From Eleusine coracana subsp. coracana (Eukaryota; Streptophyta; Magnoliopsida; Poales; Poaceae), in the NCBI GenBank assembly GCA_032690845.1, contig CM064417.1, positions 37,950,432 through 38,014,431 of the forward strand: a stretch of 64,000 bases of DNA, written 5' to 3'. A program made the translations under genes and the position numbers. This document shows, piece after piece, positions 58,301 to 64,000 of the stretch (within the stretch, counting starts at the first letter, position 1; each line of letters opens with the position of its first letter). The notes below the pieces were generated by a model. It ran no database searches. It had not been told where the DNA came from and saw only the letters and a list, made by a program, of their open reading frames with translations.

Positions 58301-58518
58301 AAGCGGCGGAGACTCACGATGTACCGCTGGTAGAACTTGCGCTTGAAGTGATCGACGACGTCGGGGCGGGAGGCGAGGTGGGGCGGCACGAGGATGTTCG
58401 ACCAGTACCCCGCCCACCGCGCGTCGTTCTCGTAATCGTACGCCGCCGCCCCGATCCGCTTCAGCCGCTGCGGATCTCCCGCGGCGCCGCCGGCGCTCGC
58501 GTCCGCCTCCCCTCCCAT
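55345..58518 (-). CDS. TMEM33/Pom33-like integral membrane protein, nine exons, 353 aa
   Basis: Exons on the minus strand: 58518-58318, 57440-57326, 57202-57096, 56728-56603, 56524-56404, 56303-56219, 56109-55996, 55907-55868 and 55497-55345. They join in frame (1,062 nt) with GT/AG at every junction. The N-terminal ~140 residues are soluble: ARWAGYWSNILVPPHLASRP, VVDHFKRKFYQRYI, then a Ser-rich linker. Hydrophobic segments follow (VLVVVSLGILPILP; WLQSIIVAKDFVHLMFSLMM; VALLPVLCWSLDHVARFL; AEITLGFLMIISVF), then MYFHLLKLMYHAPVTSGYHQ and a conserved end. In yeast and animals this family (UPF0121) shapes ER tubules and the nuclear-pore membrane. The assignment rests on the FxYxxLLxLxY-type segment and topology, so family is more certain than function. 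Intron 1 (877 nt) is the longest. The gene looks intact. Confidence 0.8.
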
Positions 58519-58599
58519 CTCCGCTGCACACCGGGATCCTCCTGGGTTTCGGATGTCCGCCGGCTCCGGGAGAGAGACGACTCGACTGCAGCAAAATTT

Positions 58600-59508
58600 C
58601 AGCGGACCGGAAGGATTTTTTTTTTCCTGCTTGCAGTTGTGGTGTGGGGCCCCGAGAGCCTGGAGGTTGTTGGCAGTTGGAAAATTCCAGATGCCTGCAC
58701 TGGAATGGTGGGCTTATGCTCACCCACACAAGAGGATAAAAGTCCAATTTTCAGACTCGTAAAGTTCAGAAATACTCGAGCTTCTATCATTTTTGTGACC
58801 TGGACTTATGGAGCTTCTTATTGTGAGCCCCAAGAATGAGAATAATTTCTCTTTATTTACATGCGTATGCATGAATCTCGTATTTTTCTTTACGTATCGG
58901 CTCGTATCATTGTCATTTATTTTTCCAATGGAAGAGGATTTTATTTTTTTGTGAAACATTGTACAATTGCACTAAAAAGACTGAACAAATAGATTATGAG
59001 ATCGATAAGTCATCATAACACACGAGAGACGACAATTTCAAATTCAAGCATCGATCGAAACCATATCAAAGGGAGGAAATGGATCATCTTCATACAATGC
59101 TTTGAAAGGATAAATGCAGCTTTGCTCACTCAAACTCCATAGCACTTGATTCCAGTTTCACTGTTCCTTTTACCACCCGATCTGAATCCAACAAGAAGCA
59201 CTGTCTCCACGTGGGGCGCGCTGCCCATGACAAAGAAAAGAAGCCCGGCGGCATGTGTATCTTGATAATAAATCAAATTGTACGATGCTCTAGTGTTACA
59301 CAGATCGCACATCTCAATTGAGCTTGTTGGCTGTATCTAGTACATGGAATTGGATGAGGTTCAGTTTCCTGTGAACGATGCCCTACGGTATGACGCGTCG
59401 TGTGCTCCATGAACTTAACATCGGGGCCGCTAAATTGAAGGGGGGAAAGCTCGCTCTTTCCGGCCCTGCTGTCACGCACCTTTGAATCTGTCAAAGCTAG
59501 CTTTTCGA
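58600..59508. other. Intergenic region upstream of the TMEM33-like gene
   Basis: Promoter and flank. A T-run lies at 58617-58625. No gene supported. Confidence 0.4.
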
Positions 59509-59510
59509 TA

Positions 59511-59716
59511 CTCCCTCCGTCCAACAATATAAGACATTTTAGTTCTGAATACGAGAATTAAAGAGGGGTAAAAAGATATACTATACAGAAAATGAGGAGG
59601 AGAGAGATAATATGTATTGGAAAGAGATAAAGGTGCATTAGAAAGTGAGAGTGTCTTATAATTTAAGAAAATTTGATAAGACTAGAGTGTTTTATAATGT
59701 TGAACGAAAAAAATAG
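59511..59716. mobile_element. Stowaway-like MITE (206 bp)
   Basis: TA flanks both ends (59509-59510, 59717-59718). Left end CTCCCTCCGTCCAACAATAT is the standard grass Stowaway start; the right end, complemented, carries CGTTCAACATTATAAAACAC. The ends are imperfect inverted repeats sharing CGTYCAACAWTATAARACA. The interior is purine-rich with no ORF. Confidence 0.75.
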
Positions 59717-59718
59717 TA

Positions 59719-60024
59719 AAGATCACATCATTCTTCTGCTCCTTTTTGCTGGAAATAATGTTTACTGGAAAGGAAAGGATTGCCTCAAAAGACCATAACT
59801 TGCTCCCAATAATCACTGACCATTGTCGCATGTTGTTGCTACCAGTCGTTCTTTCGCTAGTACTTGATCGACACATGCCCCTAACCTTGCGTGGAAAACA
59901 CAGTATAGTGTGCCTAATCGCACTCCACCCTAGCAGCAAAAACCAGTTTTCATTTGCCAACAAGCACCTCTACTGAAGTCTGAAGATATAATCTAGCTAA
60001 CTAGCTATCCTCGAAGCGGTATGC
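59719..60024. other. Short spacer
   Basis: No gene or repeat recognised. Confidence 0.4.
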
Positions 60025-60027
60025 CGT

Positions 60028-61041
60028 CACTACTATAATAAGACTCTGTAGTGGCAGAAAACATTTTCACCTCAGAAACAGGCTCTATAAGAGACCGTCG
60101 CTAAGATTGGTACAATGGCACAGACCACTACTACGCGCGTAAACATAGTAGCGGGCTTCAAAAAACCGACGCTACGGGCGCACAGTCCGCTACCACGCGC
60201 GTGAAAATAGTCGTGGTTTCTGTCAAGCCCGCAGCTATGACCTAAAGGCCATGTAGCTGTGGGCCTGACAATCCGGCCCCCAACTAGGGAGCGTCACCTT
60301 TTATAAAAGGTGGCGGTGCGGCGCGACAGTACAACGTCCATGTGCCCGCACCACCACCCTTAGGATTAGGGTTTAGCTCCCCCGTCGTCTCCTCTGCCTC
60401 CAGCCACCTCTCCTCTCCACCTGTTCTCCTCCTCCTCCTCCTCAGATGACGAGCAAGGGCAGCCGTCGTAGGGCCGCGTGCGGAGGGTGTGGCGGTCGTG
60501 GTGTCGATGGGCGGTGCTCCTAGCGAACGAGGCACCGCCGTGCCGCTCCCTTCCTCCTCCTCCTCTGTCCCCCGTCGGCCACAGCCGCCGTCCTCCGTCA
60601 CCGCCGCGCCACTCCCGTCTTGGATCTGGCGAGCCTTGCCGCCAGATCGACCCTAGGGGTGGCGTCGACGGCGGTGCCCGCGGGGGGCTTGGCGGCTCCG
60701 TCGGTGAAGGCCTTCCTCTAGCGGGCTCCCCCTCCTCCTCCGATGGTGGAGGTCGCATGACACGACACGACAGGCAGGGGACGGCGGATGGGTGGACACG
60801 AGCGGGCGCGGCGGCGGCTGCGCGTCTAGGGCGGGTTCCACCACCAGGTGGCACCCACCCTTCTTTTGTAGTTCTGATAAGGACATCAGCGGCGGTCCTT
60901 TTTTAAGTTAAGTAGCACCTATGACAGTAGCGGTTCTTAGACCGCTACTAACAATATAAATAAGTAGTGATAATGTGCTAGTAGCGATTTTGTTGTCCGC
61001 CACTGAGACCTCTTTTTACAAAGAGCCTTATTATAATAGTG
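60028..61041. mobile_element. Non-autonomous CACTA element (1,014 bp)
   Basis: Flanked by a perfect 3-bp duplication CGT (60025-60027 and 61042-61044). Left end CACTACTATAATAAGACTCT; right end, complemented, CACTATTATAATAAGGCTCT (18 of 20). Subterminal regions repeat GTAGCGG/CCGCTAC-type strings. The middle (60350-60870) is GC-rich and begins with AGGATTAGGGTTTAG, which looks like a plant 5' leader, so a host gene fragment may have been captured. Its ORFs are short, overlapping and unrecognised. Confidence 0.9.
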
Positions 61042-61044
61042 CGT

Positions 61045-62391
61045 GTGTACGGTCAAAGCTTAAAAAGGAAATGCAAAGATATGTATATATGGTTGCAACA
61101 GTTGGACGCAATGATATGCCGACACCAGTGCTTTGGCCGATCGAAACGACGTGGAGAGCACAGAGTTGTAGGGTCCTCCTCAGCTTTCCAGCCGCCTCGT
61201 GTGTTTGCAAGTCCTATAGGCAATCATTGAAGGCATCATGTAACCATCACGAGATGTCGTCGAGATCGCGGAATTTGTACACTCCGTGCCATTGTCTGCA
61301 GCAACACTCAAAACGCCCAAACACATACTACAAGAACTGAAGAACGACGTGTCCAAGGCTCCAAGCAGCGATTTCAAAGGTGGGGGTCCTTGCAGGATTC
61401 CCCTTTTTCTTTATTCTGCCCGGCCGGAGATGACAGATCCAGCTTGGACGTCAACCGTTCTTCGTCAGCAACGACGCACAAAGTATGCAGGCGTGTGGGA
61501 TGAGGCCAATGCGGATCGGACCGTGGAAATGCGACGTTGACACACGAAGGCCGAAAGCCGGGGCTGTGAGTGCTGGTATGCGAGAGTAGTAGAAAAGCAT
61601 GCGGCCAACGACCAGCAACGGACAGCTCTCTTGATGAGATCACTTGCATACAAATGTATATTAAAAAAAATGAATTCTGTTAAACACACTAAGAAAACGT
61701 GCATTTTTTAAGATACTTGTACATGCCTGAGGTCTTCTGTAAACTTAGATTGCAATCCCCTTTTCAAATCCTATATGCATTATAGATACATATTTTTACA
61801 TGGAAATTTGCTGCAAACCACACACACTAGATCCACGAATCTGCAAATGTCTAACAGTCAATGTTCACCAAATCCATAAAGGTGCAGACACAACAGGATT
61901 CCTAAGCCCTTGAAGTCTTTCTGATCTCAGGCATAATGTCGATCATGACTGGTGCAGGTCAACATCTATAACTCCAAAAGTGGAATATAAACAACGTCAT
62001 AAAGTGTGGTGTCCAGCTGGGATTCTCTTCTAAACTTTATATTCCCAACCAACTACGGAGCAGTTCCTGGTGTTTGTTCTTCACCGCCAACTAAGGAACC
62101 ATTGCCGTGCCCGTCGAAGTTACTAGAAAACTTCACAAAGTACCCGGATGTCATTTTAATACTCCGGCCACGACCTCTGTTCTTGACAACGCATTAGGTT
62201 AACAAGATTTTTATATTTTAACTTGACCTGCTCATCAATCACTTGCACTAGCAGCTGGCGTCAATAAAACCAAGCCCCAGAGACACAGTGATCGTCCACT
62301 ACTCATTTCTTCATCCAACCCGACCAACACGGCTGGCCCTGCCAACATTGAGAAAGTTCAGACACAGTGATCGTCCACAGCTCGCCCCGCC
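61045..62391. other. Upstream region of the AAA-ATPase gene
   Basis: No gene supported. It ends with a 19-bp direct repeat AGACACAGTGATCGTCCAC at 62281-62299 and 62360-62378, the second copy ending 13 bases before the ATG. TTTTATATTTTAA at about 62209 may be the TATA region. Confidence 0.5.
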
Positions 62392-63950
62392 ATGGCGACC
62401 TACGACAAGGCCATCGAGTCGTACAAGAAGGCGATCACCACTGCGGCGTCCCTGGCGGCGTCGGCGATGCTGGTGCGCGGCGTCGTGAACGAGCTGATGC
62501 CGTACGAGGTGCGCGACCTCCTCTTCTCTGGCCTCGGCTACCTGCGCTCGCGCATGTCCTCGCAGCACACGGTCATCATCGAGGAGACCGAGGGCTGGGC
62601 CAGCAACCAGCTCTACGACGCCGCGCGGACGTACCTCGCCACGCGGATCAACACTGACATGCAGCGCCTCCGCGTCAGCCGCGTCGACGAGGGCAAAAGC
62701 CTCATGTTCAGCATGGAGGAAGGAGAGGAGATGGCCGATGTCCACGACGGCACCGAGTTCAAATGGCGCCTCGTCTGCCGTGACAACTTCAGCGCCGGAA
62801 ACAGCAACGGGAACGGCCGTGGTGGCAACGGCAACTTCCGGGCCGAGGTACGGTCCTTCGAGATGAGCTTCCACAGGAAGCACAAGGAGAAGGCTCTCAA
62901 CTCCTACCTCCCTCACATCATGGCTGCAGCAAAGAAAATCAAGGAGCAGGACAAGACGCTGAAGATCTACATGAACGAAGGTGAGTCTTGGTTCACCATC
63001 GATCTCCATCACCCATCCACGTTCAGCACGCTTGCCATGGATCACAAGATGAAGCAGTCCGTCATGGATGATCTCCAGAGGTTTGTCAAGAGAAAGGAAT
63101 ACTACAAGAGGATTGGCAAGGCGTGGAAAAGGGGTTACCTGCTCTATGGCCCTCCTGGGACTGGCAAGTCCAGCCTGATTGCAGCAATGGCCAATTACCT
63201 CAAGTTTGATGTGTATGATCTCGAGTTGACTGAAGTCAACTGGAACTCATCGCTTCGGCGCCTGCTCATTGGGATGACCAACCGGTCAATCCTCGTCATA
63301 GAGGACATCGATTGCACCGTTGATCTGCAACAACGGGAGGAAGGCCAGGATAGAAGCAAGCCCAATACTTCAGATGACAAGGTTAGGAAATGGGAATGAT
63401 ATAGCCCTTTTTCATACTCGTAGTTCTTTAGGTTTCTTTTGCAATGCTAATCATTGTGCATTTTGTTGAACAGGTGACTCTATCAGGGTTACTCAACTTC
63501 GTTGATGGGCTCTGGTCGACAAGTGGGGAGGAGAGAATTATTGTCTTCACAACAAACTACAAGGATCGGTTGGATCCAGCGCTTCTTCGGCCTGGCAGGA
63601 TGGACATGCACATCCACATGGGATACTGCTGCCCAGAGTCATTTAGAATCTTGGCCTCCAACTATCACTCTATTGACAACCATGCTACATACCCTGAGAT
63701 AGAAGAGTTGATCAAGGAGGTGAGGGTGACTCCTGCAGAGGTTGCTGAAGTGCTCATGAGGAATGATGATACTGATGTCGCACTTGACGGCCTTATCCAA
63801 TTCCTTAGAGAAAAAAAGAAGGGTGATGCCAAGGAGAGCAGAGGTGGACATGTGGAGCATGTGACCAAGGAGGATGAAACAAAGACCACGACCAAGAAGG
63901 ATGTCTCCAACAATCAAAATCTGAACGACGCTGGCAACAACGATGCATAA
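62392..63950 (+). CDS. AAA-ATPase, BCS1/HSR4-like, two exons, 488 aa
   Basis: Exons 62392-63381 and 63474-63950 (intron 92 nt, AAG|GTTAGG ... ACAG|GTGAC); stop TAA. The N-terminal hydrophobic segment AITTAASLAASAMLVRGVV (about 14-32) is followed by an AAA-associated domain (VIIEETEGW, YLATRI, FKWRLVCRDN, SFEMSFHRKHKEKAL). The ATPase core has Walker A GPPGTGKS (253-260), Walker B ILVIEDIDC with E304/D307, TTN near 356-358, and arginine-finger region DRLDPALLRPGRMDMHI. All key residues are present. The C-terminus is Lys/Asp/Thr-rich and disordered. Plant members include mitochondrial-outer-membrane AATP1/OM66 and HSR4 types, linked to stress and salicylic-acid responses; location and role here are inferred. 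The ATG has good context (GCCATGGCG). Confidence 0.93.
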
Positions 63951-64000
63951 CAGTGTGCATATAGAATAATAGTACGATTAAATAGTGCCAGGAAATGCTG

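Noticed and set aside
60284..60906. Pro/Arg-rich ORFs of 105-162 codons
   Set aside because: Inside the 1-kb CACTA; overlapping in several frames and without recognisable motifs.

Overview
The window is nuclear DNA of a grass. The evidence is spliced genes with GT/AG introns and grass-type transposons: CACTA elements with TTTGCCGTGTGCC or TGCCGAGTGCC subterminal repeats, Stowaway-like MITEs, an Athila/Tat-type LTR element, very long solo LTRs and Cassandra 5S-bearing LTRs. It also holds a grass-type F-box gene cluster and GC-rich 5' coding ends. I cannot name the species. Transposons make up most of the first 49 kb; the right quarter is gene-like.

Layout. 1-5874: 3' end of an Athila/Tat-like retrotransposon (a late ORF with one nonsense codon, a polypurine tract, a 1.43 kb 3' LTR), inserted in an older minus-strand long LTR (5875-7932). 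8.7-11.6 kb: F-box copy 1, with a PIF/Harbinger-like element just after its stop codon. 11.6-14.5 kb: decayed hAT transposon. 14.55-18.35 kb: Cassandra LTR remnant, long-LTR remnant, purine-rich minisatellite and a CACTA 3' end. 20.08-21.99 kb plus 35.53-35.61 kb: F-box copy 2, broken by a 298-bp hAT-like MITE and split by a ~13.5 kb CACTA element. That element carries TNP2- and TNPA-like genes and a captured cysteine-protease fragment, and has itself received a 3.92 kb solo LTR. 36.8-38.1 kb: F-box copy 4, a pseudogene. 38.9-46.3 kb: a second, 5'-truncated CACTA whose TNPA gene is split by a sister solo LTR. 46.9-49.2 kb: the TNPA end of a third CACTA family. 49.95-50.39 kb: solo Cassandra LTR. 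51.06-52.54 kb: F-box copy 3 on the minus strand.

The host genes that look intact are a four-EF-hand calmodulin-like gene (minus, 53.4-54.0 kb), a nine-exon TMEM33/Pom33-like membrane-protein gene (minus, 55.3-58.5 kb) and a two-exon BCS1/HSR4-like AAA-ATPase (plus, 62.4-63.95 kb). A Stowaway-like MITE and a 1,014-bp non-autonomous CACTA lie between the last two.

Most unusual observation: the Athila/Tat-like element carries a palindromic motif around GCGCCGATCGGCGCA that recurs as eight pairs, each pair 20-21 bp centre to centre, both in its interior and in its LTR. Also notable are a ~350-bp block that two diverged solo LTRs keep almost unchanged, the reconstructable splitting of an F-box gene by a CACTA, and an otherwise open F-box gene whose only 5' ATG in frame is followed at once by a stop. 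I found no CRISPR array, operon or other prokaryotic feature.
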